NCBI RefSeq assembly: GCF_019703515.2
Contig: NC_059351.1
Coordinates: forward strand, 20,080,001-20,144,000
Source: Myxocyprinus asiaticus
Lineage: Eukaryota > Chordata > Actinopteri > Cypriniformes > Catostomidae
Reading direction: 5' to 3'
Length of the DNA: 64,000 nucleotides
Within the stretch, counting starts at the first letter, position 1. Each line of letters begins with the position of its first letter. The notes below the pieces were generated by a model that had not been told where the DNA came from, made no database searches, and saw only the letters and a program-made list of their open reading frames with translations. Positions 10,745-22,946 of the stretch are shown piece by piece. The position numbers and the translations under genes were made by a program.

Positions 10745-12446
10745 TATTGTAGTAACACGATGGCATCGTGAACGCAGCGCTGCAACAGCTGGCTGATCAG
10801 ATCACGGACACAGAACAACAATACCCAGACTCACTTATTATTCTCGGCAATTTTAACAGAGCTAACCTCACCCGTGAACTGCCAAAATACAGAGAGCACA
10901 TTACATGCCCCACCAGAGACAAAAATACATTGGATCATTGCTACACAACAATAAAGGATTCATATCGCTCTGTCCCTAGAGAGCTTTGGGACTCTCTGAT
11001 CACTGTCTGGTTCATCTTCTTCCGACCTGCAGGCAGATACTAAAATCAGCTAAACCTGTAGTAAAGACTTTAAAGAAATGTACCTATGAAGCAGAGCTGG
11101 AACTACAAGCCTGCTTAGACTGCACTGATTGGAGTGTATTTGAGGCTGCAGACACCAATCTGGACAAGCTCACAGATACTGTGACATCATATATCAGTTT
11201 CTGTGAGGACATGTGCATTCCTACAAGGACTTATTTAACATCCAACAATGACAACCATGGTTTACAGCAAAACTCAGGCAGCTTCATCAGGCCAAAGAGG
11301 ATGCTTACAGAAGTGGGAATAAAATCTTGTACAATCAGGCCAGGAACACACTGAATAAGGAAATCAGAGTGGCAAAAAGAAGCTATTCTGATAAGCTGAA
11401 AAAGAGGAGGTGTGCCATGTGCTGCTGAAGAAGAGGAGGTGTGCCGTGTCTTCCATAAACGAGACAAGGAAAGCAAAAGGGCCCAGATGGTGTTTCACCC
11501 ACTTGTCTAAAAAAATGTGCTGACCAGCTGACCCCCCATCTTCACACAGATCTTCAACAGATCACTGGAGTAGTGTGAAGTTCCCTGCTGCTTCAAATGC
11601 TTCACCATCATTCCTGTCCAGAAGAAACCCAAAATCACAGGACTTAATGACTACAGACCCGTCACTCTGACATCTGTGGTTATGAAGTCATTTGAGAGAC
11701 TGGTATTAGCCCACCTGAGGGATATCACTAGACCCTTTCTAGATCCCCTTCAATTTGCTTATCGAGCAAACAGGTCTGTGGATGAGGCAGTCAACATGGG
11801 ATTGCATCATATCCTGCAACATCTGGACAGACCAGGGGCATATGCAAGGATCCTTTTTGTGGACTTCAGTTAGGCTTTCAATACCATCATCCCAGCTGTT
11901 TTCCAGACTAAATTACACCAACTCGGTTCCCACATCTATCTGTCAGTGGATCACCAGCTTTCTGATGGACGGGCAGCAGCTAGTGAGACAGAGGAAATTC
12001 ACTTCCAGCACATGTACGATCAGCACTGGTGCCACCCAGGGATGTGTGCTCTCCCCACTACTCTTCTTCCTGTATACCAATGACTGCACAGCCAAGGACT
12101 CCTCTGTCAAGCTCCTGGAGTTTGCAGATGACACTACTGTCATCAGCCTCATCCAAGATGATGAGTCTGTATACAGAATGGAGGTTGAATGGTTGGCTCA
12201 CTGGTGCAGTCAAAACAACCTGGAGCTGAAACATTGGAGATGATAGTGGACTTTAGGAGGAACACCCCAACACTGACCCTGCTCACCATTCTAAACAGCA
12301 CTGTGGCAGCAGTGGAGTCATTCGGGTTCCTGGGCACTACCATCTCACAGGACCTGAAGTGGGAGACCCACATTGACTCCATTGTGAAAAAGGCCCAGCA
12401 GAGGTTGTACTTCCTTCGCCAGCTGAGGAAGTTCAACCTGCCACAA
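10745..12446 (+). mobile_element. L2-type LINE copy A (endonuclease end plus RT)
   Basis: Frames shift repeatedly, but landmarks are in order. First the endonuclease C-terminal half with DSLIILGNFN, DKNTLDHCYTT and LSDHCLVHLLP. Then a linker, and RT with [20 protein letters not shown] (about 11612), [20 protein letters not shown] (about 11740) and LFVDFS followed by a stop in place of the next residue. Then a CHPGM-type turn and LLEFADDTTVISL (about 12111-12150, the catalytic FADD box). It stops abruptly at 12446, before the family's usual 3' tail. Copies B (56970) and C (28078) are close relatives. Confidence 0.85.
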
Positions 12447-13135
12447 GATTCTTCATATTTTTATGAATTTTTTTATTTTTATCTTTTCATATTTTTTTAT
12501 AATCATGAAATTCTAAATGTAGTCTTTGCAATTTGATATAATACAAATAAAACATCTCCACAGAAAAACAATATTACCAGTGCAGTTGTGTGTGCTTAAA
12601 TGAACCAGACCATATGCAAGGTGCCATGACAAAGACAAAGCATCTCTAAAATACATATTCACTTGACGCACCACCAGTGGATTGTAAACTGTGGCGGTAC
12701 CATAGTCCTGAATGATTACCATATTCATGTACCATGGTTTATACAGGTACCTAAATGGACACTACGGTTCATGTCTAACTTTGTTACTTCAAGTGCTTTC
12801 ATGTGCTGTTTTGATAAAGAGCCTTTACCTGCAGTGAGTCGTTCACAGGTGACCTTTCAATTTGAAGACCTTTTTCCATCACTGCCAAATGATAGGATGA
12901 ATTTGCAGATTTGGTTTCAATTGTAGGTAATATCCACTTTATTCAGCGCAGTTTCTTTTTTGTGTTATATAAAGAAACCAAATGATTCAGTGCGTCGGTG
13001 GACGTCCGAATGAATCACAATGAGTTGCGAACCGATTCAGACCATCATGCTAAGCCAGTGGTTCAACACTAAATTTTGGATGTCTTCTTAATCAAACACA
13101 CCTGAATCAACTCATCAGTTCGTTAGTGAAGACTT
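12447..13135. other. No gene seen
   Basis: AT-rich. 13005-13070 resembles part of the duplicated segment at 17902 ('gcgaaccgattcagaccatcatgctaagccag'). Nothing else supported. Confidence 0.4.
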
Positions 13136-13137
13136 AA

Positions 13138-14325
13138 AGGGATAGTTCACTCAAAAATGAACATTTTCTCATTATTTACTCACTCTCATGATATCCCAGG
13201 TGTATATGACTTTCTTTCTTCACCAGAACACATTTGAAGAAAAATATAAAAATATCTTAGCTCAGTAGGTCCTTAAAATGCAAGTGAATTGAGATTTCTC
13301 ATTTGAAGCTCCAAGAATCACAGACAGTCAGCTTAAACGTCATCCATACGACTCCAGTGGTTAAATTAATGTCTTCTAAAGCCATACGATCACTTTTAGT
13401 GCGGGGAAAAAAAATCTATATTTAAGTACCTTTTAACTATAATCCAATGTGAGGGTAAGCTTCACAAGAGGGTGGAGTCCAAGCAAGGCCGTAACCATGT
13501 CTTGAACATTTGGGGGGGGGTCACGGGTGTTGAGGTCACAAATATAATTGTTCTCTTTGGTCCTTTAAAATATTAAAGGCTCTGAATGCAATAATTTTCT
13601 GAATAAAGAATTTAAATGTGATAAAGGCCCACAATTTGATAATTTTTGGTTTTAAAATAAAAAACATTTCACACAGAATTTCACACAGTACAAGAAAAAC
13701 ATTGTGTCTACATTGCTAGCAATTTGCCTGTTTTAGTAATCTTTCCTTTTTTGCTGTATCAAAGAAAATATTCGTATAATTTGAATTTCTTTTCATCACT
13801 GATGTATCTGTAAAATGACTTGACTGTGTCAGCTGGCAAGTAAAAAGGAAATACACAAAATTATTTAATGCCATCAAGTTGCCCTCATTGTGTTTTCCTC
13901 CAGTAGAATTTTAACAAAATCTTTTCTTCAAGAATCCTAACACTGCTCTTTTCCATACAAAAACAGTTCATATTGACCACTGCTGTCAAGGTCCAAATAT
14001 AAAAATCATTATAAAAATACCATAAAAGTAGTCCATACAACACAAAGCTGTTGTGTGGCCCCAGAAAGCTTTGAACATAGTGCATGAGTCATATGGACTA
14101 CTGTTGTAATGTCTTTATACTGAACCTTTATAGTATTTGCCCTTTATGACACTTGACAGCTCCTGCTCACTATAAACTGTTATTCTATGGAACAGAGATG
14201 CTTCAAATATCTATTTTTATGTTCCAAGAAAAAATAACAGCATGTGGGTTTTGAACAACACAAGGGTGAGTAAATGAGTGAGTAAAAGTAAATTTTCAAT
14301 TTTAAGGTGAACTACTCCTTTAACT
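13138..14325. repeat. 'AGGGATAGTTCAC' inverted-repeat element with inserts
   Basis: The left end at 13138 reads AAAGGGATAGTTCACTCAA. The right end near 14290-14322 ends with 'ttaaggtgaactactccttta', the imperfect reverse complement. The body includes the usual 'ctcagtaggtcc...aatgcaagtgaa' and 'cgactccagtggtt' phrases. It is larger than typical, probably because of an insertion starting near 13490. Non-coding. Confidence 0.6.
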
Positions 14326-15029
14326 GGTGGCTCATCCTCAAAATAAAATGGTCTCTTTTAAAAGAAGACTGAGGAGATGCTGTAAAAAATTCAGAAATAA
14401 AGACAAAGAAATTATTGCAAAAATCTTAAATTGATTTAAAATTATAACCTAATAATATTTGCATAAAAAATATTACACTGTCCTTGCCACAACTTAAAAA
14501 CTCAATTGAAGCCACAAGTCACAGGTCTTACCATGTTCTAGTTTTAATCTGAGGGTAATAATGCTCTACTTTGTGTTATAGATCATTTTCTAAGACAATA
14601 TCAAGTTCTTTTAGAAATTTTCTAAAAAGTAACTTCAGAAATTTACCATATAACCACATTCATTAAATTCCTTTACAATATACATATATACACACATTCG
14701 CTTTTTTTCTGAAGGCTGATATGCTGAAAATGGCTCCGTTAATGTTTTCACATTCAAAATTATGAATGACATACGAATTACGTATGGACGTGACATATTT
14801 TTAATATAAATGGCAAATTTCACCAAATGGTGAATAGTTTGCACCTTTGGAAACTACTGTTGGTCTGTACAACATTTCAATCATAAAACTGTGGGCAAAT
14901 ATTGCATGTTTAGTTATATATTCTTTGGTTGATTTGTTAAAAAAATAAAAATAAAAAATAAAAATCAAGGGGGATAGTGTTGTCAAAGATTGTTGGGGGG
15001 GGGGGGTAGCTGTCTAATACTTATGGGTC
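14326..15029. other. No gene seen
   Basis: AT-rich, with a G-run at 14995-15006. No frame, terminal repeat or RNA structure I can support. Confidence 0.4.
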
Positions 15030-15380
15030 ATTGACAAATAAGGTTGTCCAAGGTGAAATCTTTTAAAAATCTAGTTTAGAACACTTGTCAAACTCTCGGA
15101 AATCTAATCTTTGTGTCCAGTTTGGTTTCGTAGATTTCTAAAAAACCCCATTATAGAATATATTTTTTTAAATAGTTAAAATTCTAATTGTCATATGGTG
15201 TAACCATCAAGTAAAAAGTATAATAATACTTTCTTTGCACCTTGAATACATGAGAGTATAAACTTAATTATTAATTTCTGAAAGGTTTTCAAACAAATTT
15301 TTCAAGGTTAATTTTTTTAATATAAAAATATTATGAATTTTCTCATGGTTACACCACATAATTTTAACAAAATGTGCCTT
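15030..15380 (+). repeat. Unnamed interspersed repeat, copy 2
   Basis: Diverged copy of the repeat at 8255-8630 in the same orientation; shared blocks are listed there. A further 'ggttacaccacaa' motif occurs just outside at about 15513. Confidence 0.65.
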
Positions 15381-16610
15381 TTCCTTAAAATTTCGAAATA
15401 ATATCAGATGTTTTTTAAAACGCCATGCTCAGTCTTGAGGGTCTAATGGTGTCCGCTCTGTTTTATGGTTTTTACGGTCAACATAAAAAGCAAAATGGCT
15501 ACCTACATGTTGGTTACACCACAACTTTGTTTTGATGGACAAAAGCATTTTTAAATATGAATCATATTTTAAAACTCAATTGTTTCACTGCTTATTTTTT
15601 TTAAGAAATAATAATAAAAGATTATTCTGCACTAGTCATACCAAAAAACATTTTTACTTTTTTTTTTTTTTCATGAATTTCAGCTTTTAATGAGACTTTG
15701 AACCACATGGCATTTTTTTTATTTAAGCCCCAGAAAAAATACTTTAAACTCAGAAATTGAAAATATGCTCATCATAGAAGAAGTGTATTCAAGTAAATGG
15801 TTTGTGTGAATTGCATTTGTAATGTAATAGATCTGGACAAAAATTTGCATCACTTCATCATTGACCCTTAGGACACATGGCATAATATGCACCTGTTACA
15901 CTCTGTTACTGCATTTTATGGTGAATCTTGTGAAAAGAATCCACATTATGATCATGAAAAAGGTTTTTTTCTAGATCGTTCACCCACTGTCACAGACATG
16001 CATGTTTTCTACTCCAATAACTGAACTAGTAAAGGAAGTTTGGGCTGTTTCTATCAAGGATGCTTTAACAGTGGTGTAGAAAAGTTGTTCTACACACAAA
16101 AGCGTTTTATGGGCGAAACCCTGAAAATTGTTTGAGTTAAAAACATGCACACGTTGTAACTGCAAACTTGTCATACCTTACATTCTGTTCTCTTTTTTAA
16201 AGAAAAACAAAATATATATAATATAGTATAAACATATATTATATAAATATAATATTAAATAAATATAATATTCTACTGCCGATTTTTGAAAGTGTCCGAA
16301 ACTTTTGAAAATTGCATTATCTTCAGTGGCGTAAGTTTTATGTGAACACTAGGTAGGTCAAATCATCTCCGACATACCTGTTTGCCAGTGTTTAAAAAAT
16401 AAAACAAAATCATAAATAAGTCCTTTCGCAGTGGAGAGAGAACTCGCACGCTCAGGGTTGCAAGATTGTGTTACTAAAGTATCACCCAGAATATGGCAGA
16501 ATATATCCAAACTGTACAAGTGTCAAGATCTGATTGGGATATTCCATCTATAGAAATCTGGCAACCTCACACATGTCGAAATCTAATTCTGACTGGCAAA
16601 TCGCCATTAT
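15381..16610. other. No gene seen
   Basis: AT-rich. 16205-16272 is a TA-rich imperfect repeat. 'cagtggcgtaagtttta' at about 16325 resembles the end of the small element at 36160, but no partner end was found. Confidence 0.4.
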
Positions 16611-17340
16611 TTAAAGCTGCACTCAGTGATTCCTGAGAAACACTGTTGATATTCGAACTCATCTGCCAAAACAAACACACCCCTCCCTTCAATGCTCCTT
16701 TGGAAGCTCCGCCCCCCCCTCCCCCCCAAATTCATGCACTCGAGATGGTTTTACGCACACCAGCTCCAGACATTCACAACTCTCCTGCTACTAAATCTAA
16801 CATCACAACAACATCATATATGGGTTCTGTGAAACATAGCAAAATTTATGTCACCCACCTATCGAGAAGAAAAAGAGCAACCTCTGCTTCCCTCATCAAG
16901 CCTTTTACCTCTCGGAGGTCTCTCCACTGCTGAAAAGCCTCGCCAATGTTTACGTGGTTCCTAGCCCTCGACTTATCATAATCCTTCTTTTTTAATTTAT
17001 ATTCCTCTGACCTTTTTTCTTGGTCTGTTTCTCAGCCATTTGTCCTCCTTGGAATTTAGAAAGTTCACATCAGCCAGATTTGTCGTCGCTCTTCTAATTA
17101 ATTTCCCTCTCACTCTGCCCCCACCCCCCATCTTGTGCACGCACAAGAACCACCCCTTGTTGCAGATTGGCTGAAGTATTGTTGTGTGGATCAGCCTGAT
17201 CCACTTTGTTTTTGTCCCATTTACAGAGCCAGGGCTGTGTACAAATACTAAATTTTTTTCAGCCCACCCACAGAACGGAGATGTTTGCAGAATTTTACAA
17301 AAAGTGTATTGGATTAGAATTACTGAGTGCACCTTTAAAG
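16611..17340. repeat. Small inverted-repeat element (~730 bp)
   Basis: The left end TTTAAAGCTGCACTCAGTGATTC and right end GAATTACTGAGTGCACCTTTAAAG are imperfect reverse complements. The interior is non-coding, with a C-rich tract at 16710-16727. The apparent frames inside contain no recognisable domain. Confidence 0.7.
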
Positions 17341-17901
17341 TCTGTTATTTATCAAATGTAGAAAATTTTATATTTTGCTTGCACGATTAGTTCTAAGTAA
17401 TACATAATACAATTGATCTAAAGGGGATGGTGGTTTTACAAGGGGGATGCTGACATCTTACATGACACTAACACTCTTAACCTGAACTGCTGACACTGAT
17501 GCGTGTGTGCTGCATGATGCTGGAATAATCCACAAGGTTCCTTCTCAGCTTCTTAAATTTGAGTCCCGCCTTCATCAATTTGATTGGCTCAAAATGACAT
17601 TGACGAGTGGCGTTAGACTACTGTGCACGCTAAAAATTAAACTTTTTTTTAAACCATTATGTTATTCCTACAACAACTTAATGACAATTAAACAGCAGTG
17701 CATAATGAATTGCAGCAGAATAGCAACAAGTATATCAATTATTGTGGGGGACAATCTGGCCATATCTGATTATTGGGGGGGACTTGTTCCTTTAGCCCTG
17801 AGTCAAAGTGGTCTCTCATGTGACATATTCACATTGCCATGATACCAACGTAATCTCACGTTCTCCACTCGGTTGAGACATACAGGATAAGCACACAAAC
17901 G
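17341..17901. other. No gene seen
   Basis: No supported frame. 17800-17900 may be part of the older repeat in which the following duplicated segment is embedded. Confidence 0.35.
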
Positions 17902-18311
17902 CACCATTGTGAGTAAACAAACAGATAAATACAGATCTAAACCAAAACCAACCAAGCTATTGTACAGCATTCCTCCTTCTCACTTTGTAGTGGGGGGGCT
18001 CACAAGGACAGGTTTGAGAAACACTGTGCTAAGCTGTTTAACTGATTTAGAGAAAAGAACCGACTCATGTTAACTGTCTGAATAATTCAGAATGAATCGC
18101 AAACAGATTCAGACTACTATGCTAAGCCAGTTGACTGATTTCATTAAATATTTATTTTATTGTATTTTTCCATCTTTTTTTCTTAAACTTGATGTAAATG
18201 TGTGTAAATGTGTCTTTGTGTATATTTAATGTTACTATGCTTTGGCAATGTAAAGCTTCTGTTTTTAACTGTGTCATTAAAGTTAATTGAATCTTTGAAT
18301 CTAATTCAATG
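17902..18311 (+). repeat. 410-bp segment, copy 1 (with LINE-like 3' tail)
   Basis: Nearly identical to 19804-20216. The 3' part ('ctttggcaatgtaaag...gtcattaaagttaattgaatctttgaatc') looks like the 3' tail of a LINE, ending in imperfect TTGAATC repeats. The 5' part is older repeat sequence ('aaaagaaccgactca'), and a similar 'aaaagaaccgactca' follows immediately after 18311. This suggests the LINE tail inserted into that older repeat. Confidence 0.75.
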
Positions 18312-18601
18312 AAAAGAACCGACTCAGAGGATTCATGAATCGTGCATCGCTACATTTGGTTGTTAAAGGGATAGTTCACCCAAAAAAAACTAAACAAATT
18401 CTCATAATTTACTCACCCTCATGCCATCACAAATGTGTAGGAAACTGAAAACAAACAAAGACTTTTAGAAGAATATCTCAGCTCTGTAGGTCCACACAAT
18501 GCAAGTGAATGTAAATGAAGGTAAAAAAGTAAAGACTCCAGTGGTTTAGTCTATACCTTTAGAAGCTATATGATAGATGTGGGTGAGAAACAGATAAATA
18601 T

Positions 18602-19486
18602 TTAAAGTCCTCGTGAAGTGCCTTGTAAAGAATAGCTTATTTTACACTGTTGACGTATTTCCTACTGAAACATGAGGTTGGGGTGGGACTTGTTGAATGG
18701 CTCATGCCATTTTTTTTTAAATAGCCAATAATAGCAGTCATAGAGACACACACACACTTTCCTCTGTCCACTGTGCTGCTGTTAGAGAGTGAAATTTTAC
18801 AGAAACTGAGTGATCTCAACCTAGTTTGGCCGCTTTTCCTCTGATTTGAGATCCGAACAATGAACAAACTGCCCCTGGTACAGGGCATCGCGGATTTCAC
18901 TAATGATGAGGCAGGAGCTGTTGTGCAAGTCATGAAGATGAATCAGAAACAAGCTAATAAAACATTACAACATATCAATGTTTTGAATCACACTACACTA
19001 AATAGCAAGAGCAAAGAAAACTTTCTCGTGATGTACATCCTAAGAAACCTCTGAAAAACGGCTGCATTAAATATAAACTCCAGACACTTTCATCGCGTCT
19101 AACTCCCATGAGCACGTTCCAATCAGAAGTGATTGTCCCTATGCCCTATTCCCTTCAAAGACAGTTACCCTCCACTCTGTGGTCTTCAGGGTGCTGAAAG
19201 GTGATAACGGTCAGTCACAACTCACTTCAACAGTAATTATTAGAGGAAATTATGTTTATCAGTGCAGGTGAGAACACAGCCATGTGCGGAGAGCAGATTA
19301 ATGGGGCGGGTGCCTTCTCATTCTAGAACACATTTGATTGGACAAAGTTTTTCTAGAATTTAAATGCTTATATCTTCTGAAAATGAATTTTGTCAACCTT
19401 TAGAAGTACACTGGCATATAGATGAAAGCTAATAGATATGGACTAAAAGAAACAAAACTTTCATTTTGATTTCACAGGGTCTTTAA
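18602..19486. repeat. Inserted inverted-repeat element (~885 bp)
   Basis: Left end TTAAAGTCCTCGTGAAGTG; the right end 'gatttcacagggtctttaa' is its imperfect reverse complement. The interior is non-coding; the short frames inside lack any recognisable domain. Confidence 0.6.
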
Positions 19487-19786
19487 GTCTTTTTTTTATT
19501 ATTATAATTCTCCACTTTCACTTACACTTTTACATTCTTCTTTTGTTTTTGCCGATTTGCATTCTTTGAGCATATCGCCACCTACTGCGCAGAGAGGAGA
19601 ATTTAAAGGGGGAAAAAAGGACTTAATATTGATTGTTTCTCACCCACACCTATCATATTGCTTCTGAAGATATGGATTTAACCACTGGAGTCATATTGAT
19701 TACTTTTATGCTGCCTTTATGTGCTTTGTGGATCTTCAAAGATTTGGACTCTTGATTTCAATGTTGACTTGCATTGAATGGACCTA

Positions 19787-20243
19787 CAGAGCTGAAATAT
19801 TCACACCATTGTGAGTAAAGAAACAGATAAATACAGATCTAAACCAAAACCAACCAAGCTATTGTACAGCATTCCTCCTTCTCACTTTGTGGGGGGGGGG
19901 GGGCTCACAAGGACAGGTTTGAGAAGCACTGTGCTAAGCTGTTTAACTGATTTAGAGAAAAGAACCGACTCATGTTAACTGTCTGAATAATTCAGAATGA
20001 ATCGCAAACAGATTCAGACTACTATGCTAAACCTGTTGACTGATTTCATTAAATATTTATTTTATTGTATTTTTCCATCTTTTTTTCTTAAACTTGATGT
20101 AAATGTGTGTAAATGTGTCTTTGTGTATATTTAATGTTACTATGCTTTGGCAATGTAAAGCTTCTGTTTTTAACTGTGTCATTAAAGTTAATTGAATCTT
20201 TGAATCTAATTCAATGTCATATTGATTCAGAGCTGAAATATTC
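19787..20243 (+). mobile_element. 410-bp segment, copy 2, flanked by 16-bp duplication
   Basis: CAGAGCTGAAATATTC lies at 19787-19802 and identically at 20228-20243. Between them is a near-perfect copy of 17902-18311, ending in the same LINE-like tail plus about 11 bases. Target duplication of this length together with a LINE-like 3' end indicates insertion by target-primed reverse transcription. The host site is inside the inverted-repeat element at 18364-20345. Confidence 0.8.
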
Positions 20244-20346
20244 TTCTAAAAATCTTCATTTGTGTTCTGGAGAAGAAAGAAAGTCATACACAGTACATGT
20301 TTGAGTAAATGATGAGAGAATTTTCATTTTGGGGTGAACTTCCTTT

Positions 20347-20985
20347 AAAGGAATAGTTCACCTAAAAATGAAAATTATCTTATTTACTACTCTCATGCCA
20401 TCCCAGATGTGTATGAATTTCTTTCATCTGCTGAACACAAGTGAAGCTTTTTAGAAGAATTTCTCAGCTCTGTAGGTCCATTCAATGCAAGTGAGTGGAT
20501 GCCAAAATTTTGAAGCTCCAAAATCCATATAAGGGCAACATAGAAGTACTCCAGATGACACTGGTGATTAAATCCATATCTTCAAAAGCGATGTGATTGG
20601 TGTGGGTGAGAAACAGATCAATATTTAAGTCCTTTTTTACTATGACTTGCTCAGTCAGTCTCTCATTTTACATTCTCCTTCTTCTGTTTAGTTATTCATA
20701 TTCTTCATGCATATTGGCCCCTATTGATCTGTTTCTCATCCACACCTATTTTATCATGTCTGAACACATGGATTTAACCACTGGAGTCATGTGGATTACT
20801 TTTATGTGGATTTTGGAGCTTCAAATTGTTGGCACCCATTCACTTGCATTGTGAGGACCTACAGAGCTGAGATATTCTTTTAAAAATTTAATTTAATTTG
20901 TTTTCTGCAGTCATACACATCTGGGATGCCAAGAGGGTGAGTAAATCATGAGATTTTTCATTTTTGGATAAACTATCCTCTTAAC
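20347..20985. repeat. 'AGGAATAGTTCACC' inverted-repeat element
   Basis: Left end AAAGGAATAGTTCACCTAAA; the right end near 20950-20980 reads 'tttttcatttttggataaactatcc'. Contains the family phrases 'ctctgtaggtcca' and 'aatccatatcttc', repeated in inverted sense in the second half. Confidence 0.65.
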
Positions 20986-21217
20986 TGAAAATATGGAAAT
21001 ACATCTAGATTGTTGAATGGGAAACTGCGCCAAATCGGCTTGTGAATTGACAACATGACCGCCAACGTTGATTTTCGGGCGTTAATTTTAAATTCTAGTT
21101 ACATGACAGTTATGGAGTAATGAATGGGAGTGCTGACAGGTAGCTCTCTCCATGTATTTTGGACCTCTTTGATTTTAACATGAACACGTATTGGAAATGC
21201 CTGACTGTACAAATTCT

Positions 21218-21253
<36 letters not shown>

Positions 21254-22908
21254 GGATATAATATCTCATTTGGGTGCAAATTACTCTAAACTATGCTGAA
21301 TAAAGACGTTATTACCTCCAATCGAATTACTTCAAGTCTTTACGGCTGCACCTGTGTGAAAACGTATGCTAAGACTTCCCTCTGGTGGTGATAAAGTGCA
21401 ATTACACAAGCTTACACAAACCTATTGAGATGCACCACTGGAACCTGTCTCGTTCAGCTCCTTAGGAGTCGTTATATTCTCGCAGTGTGACAGGAAGGTA
21501 AACAGTGCAAATTTAGGCCACTATTGCTTTGAGAACAGGCAAGTTTACAAAGAGATACAGACTCCAGTGCCTCACATTAAAGGACTATCACTCTGTAGGG
21601 GTCATAGGGGTATCACACTTTTCAATATAAGTGAAGGGTGACAAGGAGCAATCAAGCTTATAAAACACAATAAAAGTATTTCTTAAAACTTCTGCATATA
21701 TTCCAAGCTTCTGAAGTAATATGATAGCTTTGTGTGAGCAACACTGAAATTTGTTTTTTGTTTTGTTGTCTTTTTGTAGAGCATGGCAGTCCCTGGTCAC
21801 TATTCAATTTCATTGTATGAGAGTAATGGAAGAAACAAACGTCAAACAGTTTCAGAAAGACACTAGGGTGAGTAAGCAATGACTGAATTTCCATATTCCT
21901 TGTGTTTTCCCCATTCACTCATTTCAACGATTTACGCATTTCAATTTCATAACAAACTTTCATCAAATTGAATTGAGTTATCTTTAATAAAATACCATTT
22001 TAAACAACTAAATACTTGGTTTTATTAATGGACTTTTGGAACAGATGGGGTAATTTTTCACTCCAAAAAAAGAAATAATACTTTGCATAAAGAAAAGTAA
22101 GCCTATTTTAAGGACTGTTGTGACTTTTTGCATTGTGACATTATTTTTAAGACAATTAAACACAGCCCCCCCCCCCCCAATGCTCATTACTGGAATGCTC
22201 AATGAGGATATTCTCATTAGATTCTCATTATAGCATATTTTTATTCAAATGAGCATAAATTAAAAGCAGTACAGCAGTAGTGATATCAGTAAAGAGCGAG
22301 TCTGGTCATGAACTGAACGTCTTGACACGATATCAGTTAAATAAGGTCATGTGTCAGAATAACTGGGATCAAAGAGCAAATATTTTATTAGAGTCTTAGA
22401 GACAAAGGCAGATGAAGAGATAAAGATGATATGGTGTATATGTCATCCACTCAACTAGGTTATTATTTCAGTCTAAAGAAGATTCCATTCAGTTCCGTGA
22501 GGTGAGTCAAACAAACCTGTACAGCGCTGAAGAATTAATTGAGATTTTCTAATAAGAACAAGTCAAAGGTTGTTAAAAGTTAAAAACCTTTAAGGAATAT
22601 CTGAAAAACAATTTACTTGAAAATCTAGAGATTTGATGACTAACACAGACCTACTTATTGTACTCTTAATTTTTTTTTTTTTTTTTACACATTTCAATTT
22701 CATAACAAAATAAAAAAAAAAATAATTGAGTAGTCTTTAATCAAATTAGATAAATAAAAATTAAATATTTGAAGTTTTAGTAATTTCATTTGATTAAACA
22801 CAATTCAATTGATGGAATATTGTTATGAAATTGAAATACACAAATCTTAAAAATAGGATAAAATATTTTTTGGAGTGTATATAAAATGTGTTTTTTTTTT
22901 TTTCACAG
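20986..22908. other. No gene seen; (CA)n microsatellite at 21220-21250
   Basis: AT-rich spacer. 21590-21930 resembles a decayed inverted-repeat element ('gggtgagtaa' near 21867) but its ends are unclear. A C-run lies at 22166-22178. A promoter for the following lectin-like locus cannot be picked out. Confidence 0.4.
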
Positions 22909-22946
22909 AATGTTAAGGGTGATACTACTCCTTTGGGCTGTGGCTG
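22909..22946 (+). CDS. Signal-peptide exon of lectin-like locus
   Basis: Follows a long T-run and TTTCACAG acceptor. ATG at 22910 encodes MLRVILLLWAVAG, a short typical signal peptide, and ends at a GTGAGA donor in phase 1. An acceptor directly before the ATG implies an upstream non-coding exon. Confidence 0.6.

Larger units (their letters stand above)
18364..20345. repeat. 'AGGGATAGTTCAC' inverted-repeat element, heavily invaded
   Basis: The left end is TAAAGGGATAGTTCACCC at 18364. The right end near 20320-20345 reads 'ttttcattttggggtgaacttccttt'. Two later insertions sit inside it: the element at 18602-19486 and the 410-bp segment at 19803-20227. Without them it would have a normal size for the family. 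Non-coding. Confidence 0.65.

Noticed and set aside
16646..17332. Two overlapping frames of 95 and 111 codons as genes
   Set aside because: They lie inside a non-autonomous inverted-repeat element and show no domain, no splice signals and no codon bias.
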